DNA of 16,957 bases from a bacterium (GCA_018400895.1 JAGYLR010000011.1:1-16957), one strand, 5' to 3'. Shown: positions 1 to 6,241, counted from the first letter of the stretch. Notes: a model not told the origin generated them from the letters alone. Numbers and translations: made by a program.

Positions 1-31
1 AGAGCTGGGAATGACAAAGAAATCCAAGCGT

Positions 32-63
32 CCAAGGTGCAACCTTGGTGAATCTTGGTGAAT
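32..63. repeat. Short hairpin plus 10-bp tandem duplication
   Basis: A perfect 7-bp inverted repeat (CCAAGGT at 32-38, ACCTTGG at 42-48, 3-nt loop) runs into two adjacent copies of cttggtgaat (44-53 and 54-63). The preceding 'gggaatgac' resembles the tail of the GCAATGAC-type repeats at 3052 and 3149. This is non-coding spacer downstream of the NIF3-like gene. No function is evident. Confidence 0.5.
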
Positions 64-76
64 GAATTTTGCTTTT

Positions 77-103
77 GAAAATTGATAATTGAAAATTGAA
101 AAT
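77..103. repeat. AT-rich gaaaattg/ataattg repeat tract
   Basis: Irregular direct repeats of gaaaatt and gataatt. The same motifs recur in both orientations at 3091-3120, 3221-3245 and 3264-3294, so this looks like a dispersed intergenic repeat of this genome. Its spacing is too irregular for a CRISPR array. Confidence 0.55.
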
Positions 104-119
104 TAAGACTTTAGTCTTA
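104..119 (-). terminator. Weak hairpin terminator after the NIF3-like gene
   Basis: A perfect 7-bp inverted repeat (TAAGACT at 104-110, AGTCTTA at 113-119) overlaps the stop codon of the NIF3-like gene. On the minus strand it is followed by AATTTTC. The 2-nt loop would open to about 4 nt, the stem is AT-rich and the U-tract is broken, so termination would be modest. Confidence 0.4.
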
Positions 120-1055
120 TCTTCTTTCTACTCTTATAAATCCTGAGCAAGAAAGTATCTCTACATCTTTTAAGTTATCAAGAAGTAAATTAACTCCTAT
201 TGAGTCAGAAGACATATGTCCAGCAATTACAACATTTATATTTGCTTTTTCTGCTTCCTCTCTATTTTTTTCTGATATGTGCATCCCTACAACTGTACCT
301 GCTCCAGCCTGAGCTAACTTTTCATATATTTCTGCAGAACCTTCTGTTCCTCCAGTTATTTCTGTAAGTACAATCTTTCCTACTCTATTCTCGTTGCTAC
401 CAACAAAAATCTTTGGGCCCATTCCTAAAGAAGAAGCAATACGGTACTCTTCTACTTCTAAAAAAGAATTTATTACATCTTCTATAAACATAGGTTTATC
501 TTTTTCTAATTTTCTTTCTATAAACCTAGTTACCATATTGTCAGCGGGGGTATGTATACACATAAGAGGAATATCCAAAAGTTTTGCCATATCAACAACC
601 CTATTATGATTACCTGAAGAGAGACTTCTAGAAACTTCTTGAACTCTCTTTTTTAATAACTTCTCTGCTATATTAACAGGAACTCCATAATAATTAAGAG
701 CATCAACTTGTAAGTCCATAACATCATTTAGTCCTGCTAAAGCATTACCACGAGGATGGTGTGATATAACAAGATCAATATCACCTCTTTGTTTTGCCAT
801 CAATAGCTCTTCTCCATCTATATCTATTCCTACCATTATTTTTTTTACTTCTTTGTCTGGGTTGCCATGAAGAATGCGAGTGTCAGAAAATGGATTTGAA
901 AATTTTTCCTTATCAAATAATTCTTTATTATTTTCAGGAATCTTTTCATAGTAAAGTTTCGTACGCTCTAATAATTTATTTATATCTTCTTCTTTTCTAA
1001 AATCGTTTTCAATTCCCTTTTTTATCGCTAGGGAGTATATCTCTTTTATCTTCAT
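117..1055 (-). CDS. NIF3-like (YbgI/YqfO-family) dinuclear metal protein
   Basis: This is a 312-aa member of the NIF3 / GTP-cyclohydrolase-I-type-2 family, a widespread group of toroidal dinuclear metal proteins without an agreed function. Family metal-ligand motifs are visible: SHHP (His99-His100), HTPAD (His168, Asp172) and GHMSSD (His280 with Asp284, where the family usually has SE). It is longer than the roughly 250-aa E. coli YbgI because of a charged helical N-terminal part (about residues 1-60), which I believe is common in CPR members. The gene is last in the ruvA operon and its first 47 nt lie inside the small gene upstream in another frame. No Shine-Dalgarno precedes the ATG, so it may be translated by coupling. 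Family assignment is firm and the role is unknown. Confidence 0.85.
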   Translation of the reverse strand: MKIKEIYSLAIKKGIENDFRKEEDINKLLERTKLYYEKIPENNKELFDKEKFSNPFSDTRILHGNPDKEVKKIMVGIDIDGEELLMAKQRGDIDLVISHHPRGNALAGLNDVMDLQVDALNYYGVPVNIAEKLLKKRVQEVSRSLSSGNHNRVVDMAKLLDIPLMCIHTPADNMVTRFIERKLEKDKPMFIEDVINSFLEVEEYRIASSLGMGPKIFVGSNENRVGKIVLTEITGGTEGSAEIYEKLAQAGAGTVVGMHISEKNREEAEKANINVVIAGHMSSDSIGVNLLLDNLKDVEILSCSGFIRVERR

Positions 1056-1173
1056 ATTTTTTATAAAGTTTACTTATAATCTCTTTTTGTTCTTGTAAAG
1101 ATAAATCACTTTTTCTTATCTTTGATTTTTGTCTGCGAATATATTTTTTTGCACTTTTTGGTATTTTTTTCAT
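1009..1173 (-). CDS. Small basic protein (54 aa), unknown function
   Basis: An ATG at 1173-1171 overlaps the TGA of the Mur ligase gene (ATGA) and opens a 54-codon frame ending in TGA at 1011-1009. The protein begins MKKIPKSAKKYIRRQKSK and is highly basic at the N-terminus, with a more mixed helical middle (about residues 24-45) and no cysteines or membrane segment. The ATGA junction is the same one used between ruvA and the Mur gene and between fpg and holA, which argues for real translation. The last 47 nt overlap the start of the NIF3-like gene. I recognise no named family. It could bind nucleic acid because of its charge, but that is inference. Confidence 0.6.
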   Translation of the reverse strand: MKKIPKSAKKYIRRQKSKIRKSDLSLQEQKEIISKLYKKYEDKRDILPSDKKGN

Positions 1174-2396
1174 ATTACTTCTTTTACTATTTTACAATCG
1201 TCCCAGGGAATTTTTTTACCCCCGGAAACACACATCCACTTTTCACAACCCTTGCCTGTTATTATAACAACATCTCCTTTTTTTGCAGAAGCTACCGCTT
1301 TTTTTATTGCTTTTCTTCTATCAAGTATTTTTTCTGCTTTAGGTACACCTGAAGCAACGTCATCTATTATTTGTAAAGGATTCTCATTATAAGGATCTTC
1401 ATTTGTGATAATTACTTTATCACAAAGTGCTCCGGCAACCTCACCCATTACCGGGCGTTTCCATTTATCTCTTCCCCCTCCACAAGATCCTAAAACACAT
1501 ATCATTTTTTGTGGAGAAAAATCTTTTTTCAGTGTCCCATAAACTTCTTTTAAGGTATCTGGAGTAACCGCATAATCAACAAAAACTTTATAAGGAGTAG
1601 AAATTACTTCTTCCATTCTCCCGGGAACAGGAATTGCTTCAGAAAACACTTTCTTTACTATATTAAAACTAATCTCTTCTGATGATGCTACTGACAAAGC
1701 ACATAAAGCATTATAAACATTAAACCTTCCCTTAAATGGCAAGAAGAAACTCTCGTTTTCACAAACAAAGCTTACACCATTATTATTACTTTGAACATTA
1801 CTCCCAACAATATCCGCATTTTTTTGTTCTACTGCGTAGGTTATTTTTTTCTTTGCTGAAAAGGAAAAAAAGTACTCACTGTTTTTGTCATCTAAATTTA
1901 TTATGTGAATATTTTTTGTAGAGGAAAACAACTTTCCTTTTGCTTTTTTGTAGTTCTTAAATCCTCCATGTGCCTCTATATGTTCTTTTGAAAGATTGGT
2001 TATTACTGAAGTGTGAAAATTTATAAATCTGTGGCGATGTTGTTTTATTCCTTCTGAAGAAACTTCTAAAACTGCATGAGTACACCCATTATTAACTGCT
2101 TGGCGTAAAAATCTCTGAATCTTCATTCTTCCTGGCATAGTCATTTTTAAAAGGTTTTCTTCTTTATTCCCATTTATATCAAAACTAACAGATGAAGTAG
2201 AAGCAACAGAGTAACCTGCTTCGCGTAAAATTGCTGTTATTAAATAAACAGTAGTTGATTTCCCGTTAGTTCCAGTAACACCAATGACTTTAATTTTTTT
2301 AGAAGGAAAACGGTAAATAACACTTCCCAAAAATGAAAGAAGGAAGTGATATAAACTTACTGCCGGAGTTATTTTAAGGAGTATTTTTTTTATCAT
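1170..2396 (-). CDS. MurE-like Mur ligase lacking the N-terminal domain
   Basis: This 408-aa ATP-dependent ligase is closest to MurE, which adds the third amino acid to UDP-MurNAc-L-Ala-D-Glu in peptidoglycan synthesis. Visible motifs are the P-loop GVTGTNGKST (39-48), LEVSSEGIKQHR, NLSKEHIEAHGGFKNY, PGRMEE, VDYAVTPDTLK (family VDYAHTPD), GSCGGGRDKWKRP (family GCGGDRDKGKRP) and DRRKAI. It is about 85 residues shorter than classical MurE (near 495 aa). The UDP-sugar-binding N-terminal domain is replaced by a short hydrophobic stretch (residues 8-29) directly before the P-loop. The loop that selects the amino acid reads NEDPYNE rather than DNPR, so the substrate cannot be read off. It overlaps ruvA upstream and the 54-aa gene downstream by 4 nt each. 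It might instead act on another glutamyl or muramyl substrate. Confidence 0.85.
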   Translation of the reverse strand: MIKKILLKITPAVSLYHFLLSFLGSVIYRFPSKKIKVIGVTGTNGKSTTVYLITAILREAGYSVASTSSVSFDINGNKEENLLKMTMPGRMKIQRFLRQAVNNGCTHAVLEVSSEGIKQHRHRFINFHTSVITNLSKEHIEAHGGFKNYKKAKGKLFSSTKNIHIINLDDKNSEYFFSFSAKKKITYAVEQKNADIVGSNVQSNNNGVSFVCENESFFLPFKGRFNVYNALCALSVASSEEISFNIVKKVFSEAIPVPGRMEEVISTPYKVFVDYAVTPDTLKEVYGTLKKDFSPQKMICVLGSCGGGRDKWKRPVMGEVAGALCDKVIITNEDPYNENPLQIIDDVASGVPKAEKILDRRKAIKKAVASAKKGDVVIITGKGCEKWMCVSGGKKIPWDDCKIVKEVI

Positions 2397-2932
2397 TGTT
2401 CTCCAAGCATCTTTAAAGCTTGTTTTAATTTTTCTTCTTTACTGAGATTACTATCTAAATTATTTAAAACTCTCTCTATGTCTTTATTTTCAAATCCTAA
2501 ATTTTTCAGTGCCTTAACTGACTCATCTTCGTTTATCATCACTTGTTTTTTTTGTGACAACTCAAAAATAATTCTTTCTCCTTTTTTCTTCCCAAGCTTC
2601 ATTATCTTTTTAATAACATATTCATCTCCTTGCTCTATTGCCTTTTTAAGTTCTTCCATAGGAGCAATTGAAGCAAGATGAAGAGCACTCTTTGGACCTA
2701 CACCAGATAATTTTAATAAGGCTTCAAAAAAAGAAAGATTGTCTTCTTCTTTAAACCCATAAAGACGAACATCTTGTGAGGTAATGTGAGTGTAACAAAA
2801 AAGTGTTGTTTCTCCAGAAATCCTCTCTTGTGTTTCTTTTGAAACAAAAACTTTGTAACCAACTCCGTTTACATCAATAACAAGAAAATCTTTTTCTTTT
2901 TTAATTATTTTTCCTCTTAATGAATATATCAT
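2393..2932 (-). CDS. ruvA: Holliday junction branch migration protein RuvA
   Basis: RuvA tetramers bind four-way junctions and load the RuvB motor during recombinational repair. The 179-aa protein has the N-terminal OB-fold (MIYSLRGKI...VNGVGYKV, residues 1-65) and a helix-hairpin-helix segment (LLKLSGVGPKSALHLAS, about 73-89). A second HhH (about 108-120) reads KKIMKLGKKKGERI and lacks the usual VPGIG-type turn. The C-terminal RuvB-binding UBA-like domain (KALKNLGF, about 138-179) is present. Length is slightly below the usual 190-205. It is first in its operon, with a promoter directly upstream, and its TGA overlaps the Mur gene ATG. No ruvB or ruvC is visible here. Confidence 0.95.
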   Translation of the reverse strand: MIYSLRGKIIKKEKDFLVIDVNGVGYKVFVSKETQERISGETTLFCYTHITSQDVRLYGFKEEDNLSFFEALLKLSGVGPKSALHLASIAPMEELKKAIEQGDEYVIKKIMKLGKKKGERIIFELSQKKQVMINEDESVKALKNLGFENKDIERVLNNLDSNLSKEEKLKQALKMLGEQ

Positions 2933-2953
2933 ACTTTAATACTCGGTATACGT

Positions 2954-2982
2954 TATATATAATCTAAATTTTGAATTATCAA
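2954..2982 (-). promoter_or_regulatory. Sigma70-type promoter of the ruvA operon
   Basis: Minus-strand TTGATA (2982-2977) and TATATA (2959-2954) are separated by 17 nt. The predicted start would lie about 15 nt before the ruvA ATG, leaving a short leader without a Shine-Dalgarno sequence. Confidence 0.6.
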
Positions 2983-2988
2983 TATTAT

Positions 2989-3046
2989 ATGCGTTATGCG
3001 TTATTCGGCGGCGCGGCGCGTATCGGTATGCGATGTGCGATGTGCG
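2989..3046. repeat. GC-rich low-complexity tract with tandem 7-mers
   Basis: This tract has two copies of atgcgtt (2989-3002), a ggcggcgcggcgcg block (3007-3020), then two copies of gcgatgt plus gcg (3030-3046). It is a sharp GC spike in an AT-rich spacer upstream of the ruvA promoter. It holds no reading frame worth calling. Confidence 0.5.
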
Positions 3047-3051
3047 TAAAT

Positions 3052-3081
3052 GAGATTGCTTCGCTTCGCTCGCAATGACGG
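3052..3081. repeat. GCAATGAC-type REP-like repeat, copy 1
   Basis: A 30-nt element of the form gagattgcttcg...cgcaatgacgg with ATTGC/GCAAT ends and a TTCGCTTCGCTC centre that can fold on itself. Elements of this pattern are scattered between genes in many unrelated bacteria, and when translated they give the spurious 'SLRGVKRRSNP' peptide. Copy 2 lies at 3149-3184. Confidence 0.7.
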
Positions 3082-3083
3082 GG

Positions 3084-3251
3084 GTTACTAGAATTTTCAA
3101 TTTTCAATTATCAATTTTCATTGAATTTTCAAGTTTTTAATTATCAATGGGATTGCTTCGTCGTTTCACTCCTCGCAATGACGGTGATAATTGTTTTGTA
3201 ATTTGATCATTTATTGATACTTGATAATTGAAAATTGAAAATTTTAGTAAC
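3084..3251. repeat. 168-bp element bounded by 31-bp inverted repeats
   Basis: The left arm (3084-3114, beginning gttactaga) and right arm (3221-3251, ending ttttagtaac) are reverse complements over 31 positions with one mismatch at 3091. The innermost 23 bp match perfectly. The arms enclose about 106 bp including REP-like copy 2 (3149-3184). The form recalls a small inverted-repeat element, but there is no reading frame inside and I see no target-site duplication. The arms are made of the same gaaaatt/gataatt units found elsewhere, so chance pairing of opposed repeat tracts is an alternative. Confidence 0.6.
3149..3184. repeat. GCAATGAC-type REP-like repeat, copy 2
   Basis: A 36-nt element of the form gggattgcttcgtcg...cctcgcaatgacgg, a longer variant of copy 1 with the same ATTGC/GCAAT boundaries. 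It sits between the arms of the 31-bp inverted repeat. Confidence 0.7.
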
Positions 3252-3270
3252 TTTTGGTCATTCATTGAAA

Positions 3271-3294
3271 ATTGATAATTGATAATTGATAATT
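3271..3294. repeat. Tandem attgata heptamer (3 copies)
   Basis: Three perfect copies of attgata (3271-3291) followed by att, just upstream of the rpsT promoter. It is probably a slippage product of the AT-rich repeat family of this spacer. Confidence 0.65.
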
Positions 3295-3315
3295 TATTTA
3301 CTATTATATCAAAGA

Positions 3316-3342
3316 TTGACTTAAAAGCGAAAATATTATAAG
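3316..3342 (+). promoter_or_regulatory. Promoter of rpsT
   Basis: TTGACT (3316-3321) is followed 15 nt later by TATAAG (3337-3342), or 17 nt later by TAAGAT (3339-3344). Either puts the start about 18-20 nt before the ATG, in a leader with no Shine-Dalgarno. Confidence 0.55.
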
Positions 3343-3368
3343 ATTGTACAAGAAAAAAATTATTTAAT

Positions 3369-3623
3369 ATGCCAATAACAAAAGCTGCAAAAAAATCACT
3401 AAGGCAAAGTGCTTCTAGAAAAGTTCTTAATTTGCGTTGCAAAAGAACAATGAAAGAAATGTGCAAACAAATAGAGACACTTTGTACAGAAAACAAAAAG
3501 AAAGAAGCCAAAAAAATTCTTCCTGATGCTATGCGTGCTATTGATAAGGCGGCAAAAAAAGGAGTTATAAAAGAAAACACTGCCGCAAGAAAAAAATCAC
3601 GCCTATCAAGAATTACAAACTAA
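3369..3623 (+). CDS. rpsT: 30S ribosomal protein S20
   Basis: This 84-aa, lysine- and arginine-rich, all-helical primary 16S rRNA binding protein has the family opening MPITKAAKKSLRQSASRKVLN and the closing KGVIKENTAARKKSRLSR. Length is typical (85-90 aa). It is transcribed alone from its own promoter, away from the ruvA operon. It converges on holA, with a 4-nt overlap of the two 3' ends (3620-3623). Its likely terminator is inside holA (3653-3677). S20 often regulates its own translation in E. coli, but no such element is visible in this short leader. Confidence 0.95.
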   Translation: MPITKAAKKSLRQSASRKVLNLRCKRTMKEMCKQIETLCTENKKKEAKKILPDAMRAIDKAAKKGVIKENTAARKKSRLSRITN

Positions 3624-4540
3624 AACTCAAAGATAATAAGATGAATTGCCATAACGGGATCAAGTTGTCCCGTTTTTACTTTTGTATCAATTTCAAATAA
3701 ACGATTATAAATTTGTTTAAGCCTTTCTCCTGAAAATTTACTTGCCTGAAATCCAGTTTTTCTAGCAACAAAGGGATGTATTCCGGATAGTTGTGAAAAC
3801 TTTTCTGAAGGAACTCCCTCATCAATCATACTACGCACTATTAAAAGATTACGAAATTGATAAACTATCATTGATATAATATAAAGAGCATGATCTCCAT
3901 TTACTATGTGTTCATAAATAAGGCCAGTTGCTTTCTTTTTATCTCTTTCTGCTAAAGCATCTATTGTCTTAAATATGTTTGTTTCTATTTCTGGCTTTAC
4001 AAGTTTTTTTACATCATCTTCTGTAATTTTACTTGAGTAAGAAAATAATTTATCAATCTCATTTTTTAATCTCCATAAATCATTTCCTGTGTAATCAATA
4101 AGAGTTTGCATTGCTTCATCTGAGATTTCTCCTTGTTTATTTTTTACTTCTTTCTTAAGAAATGTTAATACTCCACTTCTGGGAAGTAAATTAAATTCTT
4201 GAACCAAACAATCACTTTTTATTACTTTTTTAAGTAAAGAGTCACTTTTTGTAATGCTCTCCTCAAATAAGACAATTATATCATCAGATTTTTTAAGAGA
4301 ATCAATATTTTTTGAAATACTTTCTTTTAATAAAGATTTATTAAATGAATCATTTATTACTACCAACTTTTTTTCTCCAAACATAGATATTTGTTTATCA
4401 GTTACATCAGAAAAACTTTTGTTATCACTAACAAATTTTATATTTAAACCACTGGGAAATTTCTTTTTGTACTGCTCTATAATTTTATCCAGCTTTTCTT
4501 TTTTGCGGTATGTGTCTTTTCCGTAAAGTAGTATTATCAT
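3620..4540 (-). CDS. holA: DNA polymerase III delta subunit (clamp loader)
   Basis: Delta opens the beta sliding clamp within the clamp-loader complex. The 306-aa protein begins MIILLYGKDTYRKKEKL, a typical delta opening (family consensus near 'lyGeD.yl..e.l'). It continues with the degenerate AAA+ fold, the 'DLWRLKNEIDKL' region and the C-terminal collar domain (about 200-306). An in-frame ATG exists at 4567, but I prefer 4540: it overlaps the fpg stop as ATGA, and the extra nine residues are unlike the family. It is translationally coupled to fpg. Its last codons contain a plus-strand hairpin that probably terminates rpsT. Confidence 0.9.
   Translation of the reverse strand: MIILLYGKDTYRKKEKLDKIIEQYKKKFPSGLNIKFVSDNKSFSDVTDKQISMFGEKKLVVINDSFNKSLLKESISKNIDSLKKSDDIIVLFEESITKSDSLLKKVIKSDCLVQEFNLLPRSGVLTFLKKEVKNKQGEISDEAMQTLIDYTGNDLWRLKNEIDKLFSYSSKITEDDVKKLVKPEIETNIFKTIDALAERDKKKATGLIYEHIVNGDHALYIISMIVYQFRNLLIVRSMIDEGVPSEKFSQLSGIHPFVARKTGFQASKFSGERLKQIYNRLFEIDTKVKTGQLDPVMAIHLIIFEF
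3653..3677 (+). terminator. Rho-independent terminator of rpsT inside holA
   Basis: On the plus strand AACGGGA (3653-3659) and TCCCGTT (3668-3674) form a perfect 7-bp stem with an 8-nt loop, followed directly by TTT (TTTTT from 3673). It is 30 nt past the rpsT stop, so it fits as the rpsT terminator while encoding part of the delta C-terminus on the other strand. Confidence 0.7.
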
Positions 4541-5373
4541 AGATTTTTGGGTTGACAAGAAGGACAAAAATAAGTACCTCTTCCTCCTACCTTTATTTTT
4601 TTAATAATATCAGAACAATTAACACACTTTTCTCCATCTCTATTATACACTAGGTGATGTTTTTGGTAACCACCCCACCCTCCATCTATAAGCCGAAAAT
4701 CACTAGTGCTATCTCCTTGTAATAATAATGATTTTTTTAAAACCTTGTGTAAAGAAGAGTGTATCTTCTTTATCTGTTTATCTGTAAGAAGTTTTGAGTT
4801 TTTTCTAGGGTGAACACCAGCTAAAAACAAAGAATCAGATGCGTATATGTTTCCCACCCCAGAAATAAAATACTGATCCATCAACAAGGGTTTTATTTCT
4901 CTGCTCTTACCTTTAATCATTGAAACAAATTCATCTTCTTTTACTAAAAGTATTTCTGGACCAAGAGATGCAAGATATTTATTAATATCTTTTAGTGGAG
5001 CAACATATATATCAGCAAATTTTCTTTGATCAGATAAGGCAAGTTGCTTCCCATTATCTAAAAAAAACATCACTCGGATATAACCGTTTTTTTTATCTTG
5101 CAGTATCTTTTTATTACTACGCCAAACCTCTGAAACCATATTCCATTTTCCTATCAAAAAATGTCCTGTCATTCTTAGATGAACAAACATTCCTAAATTA
5201 TTATCAAAAACAAAAACTATATTCTTTCCCTTGCGTATAATATCTTTTACTGTTCTGTTATTAGCTTTCTTTAAAATAGAGTTGTTTTCTTCCCATACAC
5301 GAACAAAGGTCCTTCCCAGGACCTCTTTTTTAAGCGATTTTACTGTTGTTTCCACTTCTGGTAATTCAGGCAT
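4537..5373 (-). CDS. mutM: Formamidopyrimidine-DNA glycosylase (Fpg/MutM)
   Basis: This bifunctional base-excision enzyme removes 8-oxoguanine and FapyG and nicks the AP site. The 278-aa protein begins MPELPEVET: after Met removal Pro2 is the Schiff-base nucleophile and Glu3 is catalytic. The helix-two-turn-helix segment (LLMDQYFISGVGNIYASDSLF) and the C-terminal zinc finger are intact, with CVNC and CPSC pairs and the DNA-contacting Arg in GGRGTYF. Length is normal (270-280). The TGA overlaps the holA ATG (ATGA), so the two form a repair/replication pair. No Shine-Dalgarno is seen. A promoter in the 58-bp spacer upstream is not obvious. Confidence 0.95.
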   Translation of the reverse strand: MPELPEVETTVKSLKKEVLGRTFVRVWEENNSILKKANNRTVKDIIRKGKNIVFVFDNNLGMFVHLRMTGHFLIGKWNMVSEVWRSNKKILQDKKNGYIRVMFFLDNGKQLALSDQRKFADIYVAPLKDINKYLASLGPEILLVKEDEFVSMIKGKSREIKPLLMDQYFISGVGNIYASDSLFLAGVHPRKNSKLLTDKQIKKIHSSLHKVLKKSLLLQGDSTSDFRLIDGGWGGYQKHHLVYNRDGEKCVNCSDIIKKIKVGGRGTYFCPSCQPKNL

Positions 5374-5385
5374 AATAAAAACTCA

Positions 5386-5398
5386 CATCACAATGATG
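5386..5398 (-). terminator. Small hairpin between the CheY-like gene and fpg
   Basis: CATCA (5386-5390) and TGATG (5394-5398) form a 5-bp stem with a 3-nt loop, followed on the minus strand by TGAGTTTTT. It may be a weak terminator or attenuator at the end of the signalling cluster. The short stem makes this tentative. Confidence 0.3.
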
Positions 5399-5431
5399 AT
5401 CTAATAAAAAGTATTTAGAGAACTTAAAACT

Positions 5432-5794
5432 TTATATTATCTCCTTGATCTTCTTTACAATCTCAGCAGGAGTAAAGTGTGCTTTGATTAGAAAATCTAT
5501 AGCTCCTAGTTTTAGTCCTCTCTCTACCTCTGATTTTTGTCCAAGATTAGAAAGTATGATTACTGGAATATCAGCAACTGAAGGATCTTTTTTGATTCTT
5601 TCTAAAACTTCAAAACCATCTATGCCAGGAAGAATCAGATCAAGAAGCACCATATTAGGATGCTCCGATTTTGCTTTTTCTTCTCCCTTTTCTCCGTCTA
5701 CTGCCTCTATAACTTCATAACCCTCTTTATCCAGCTTTCTGGAAATCATCTCACGGAGAAACTTATCATCTTCTACGACTAATATTTTTGACAT
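5432..5794 (-). CDS. CheY-like single-domain response regulator
   Basis: This 120-aa stand-alone receiver is phosphorylated on Asp52 (VLLDLILPG) by a histidine kinase. The acidic pocket (Glu8-Asp9-Asp10), the switch Ser82 (IILSN) and Lys104 (FLIKA) are all present, so it should be competent. There is no DNA-binding or enzymatic output domain, so it must act by protein contact or as a phosphate sink or relay. It starts 21 nt after the end of the frameshifted receiver gene and is probably co-transcribed with it from the promoter near 6240-6268. The kinase encoded at 6306-8021 is the natural partner, by proximity. Similar receivers with a 'SN.GQ' switch segment are common in Parcubacteria. Confidence 0.92.
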   Translation of the reverse strand: MSKILVVEDDKFLREMISRKLDKEGYEVIEAVDGEKGEEKAKSEHPNMVLLDLILPGIDGFEVLERIKKDPSVADIPVIILSNLGQKSEVERGLKLGAIDFLIKAHFTPAEIVKKIKEII

Positions 5795-5815
5795 ATTTTT
5801 ATTTTTGGCACTTAT

Positions 5816-6191
5816 TTACTCTTCTGCTTCACCAATCTGAGTCAACACTTTTTCTATCACTTCTTGAGGATCAAACTCGGTCTTTACAAGCCAATCTATT
5901 GCTCCTAATTTTTGAGCACGATCAATCTCTACTGGTTGACCAGAATTGGAAACAACTATTATAGGAACTGAAGATAACTTTTCATCTTTGTTTAGCTCTT
6001 CCATTACTTCAAATCCTCCCATCTTAGGCATTATTATATCAAGAAGAATAAGATCAGGAACAACTTCTCTTGCTTTTGTACTCCTTCTTCTCCATTTTTG
6101 CAGCGTGAGTTTCATACCCTTCTGCGGTGAGCTTTTTTTGTAAAAGATTTAAAAGTATCTCCTCGTCTTCTATTATTAAAATCTTTTTCAT
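5816..6191 (-). pseudogene. Second CheY-like receiver, broken by two frameshifts
   Basis: A receiver gene starts at the ATG at 6191-6189, giving MKKILIIEDEEILLNLL and onward. It loses frame at the A5 run (plus-strand T5, 6095-6099) and shifts again at the A4 run (plus-strand T4, 6074-6077). Read with one extra A at each run, the three pieces join as ...ETHAAK + NGEEGVQK + AREVVPDLILLDIIMP..., a perfect receiver consensus of 125 aa. It would have the acidic triad (Glu8-Asp9-Glu10), the phospho-Asp in LLDIIMP, VVSN switch and Lys in WLVKT. Unshifted, the frame from 6191 ends at a TGA after 46 codons. The 99-aa frame starting at 6115 lacks the acidic pocket and should not work. It is either a real recent pseudogene or two homopolymer undercalls in the assembly. 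Confidence 0.85.
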
Positions 6192-6211
6192 TTTTAGCAA
6201 CAAACTTTTAC

Positions 6212-6241
6212 GACCTTTTTAAGATATTGACCTTTTAAGAT
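6212..6241 (-). repeat. Tandem 13/14-bp direct repeat at a transcription start
   Basis: On the minus strand ATCTTAAAAGGTC (6241-6229) and ATCTTAAAAAGGTC (6225-6212) are direct repeats about 17 bp apart. They overlap the -10 box and the predicted start of the receiver promoter. This is a plausible operator or mRNA-leader element. No cognate regulator is identified. Confidence 0.45.

Noticed and set aside
3091..3294. Possible CRISPR array from repeated ttttcaatt/aattgaaaa units
   Set aside because: Repeat lengths and spacings are irregular, both orientations occur, there are no unique spacers of constant length and no cas genes.
3137..3580. 147-codon minus-strand reading frame across the repeat spacer and antisense to rpsT
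   Set aside because: It lies opposite S20, and its C-terminal part is the translation of the REP-like repeat and AT-rich tracts (the well-known spurious SLRGVKRRSNP peptide).
4541..4567. Upstream in-frame ATG start for holA
   Set aside because: It adds residues unlike the family and deepens the overlap with fpg. The ATGA junction at 4540 is the pattern used elsewhere in the window.
6070..6100. Programmed ribosomal frameshifting at the receiver A-runs
   Set aside because: Two separate shifts in the same direction would be needed with no slippery heptamer or downstream structure. Error or pseudogenisation is simpler.
5816..6115. 99-aa frame starting at 6115 as an intact short receiver
   Set aside because: Its first 16 or so residues are out-of-frame translation of the true receiver N-terminus, and it lacks the acidic pocket.
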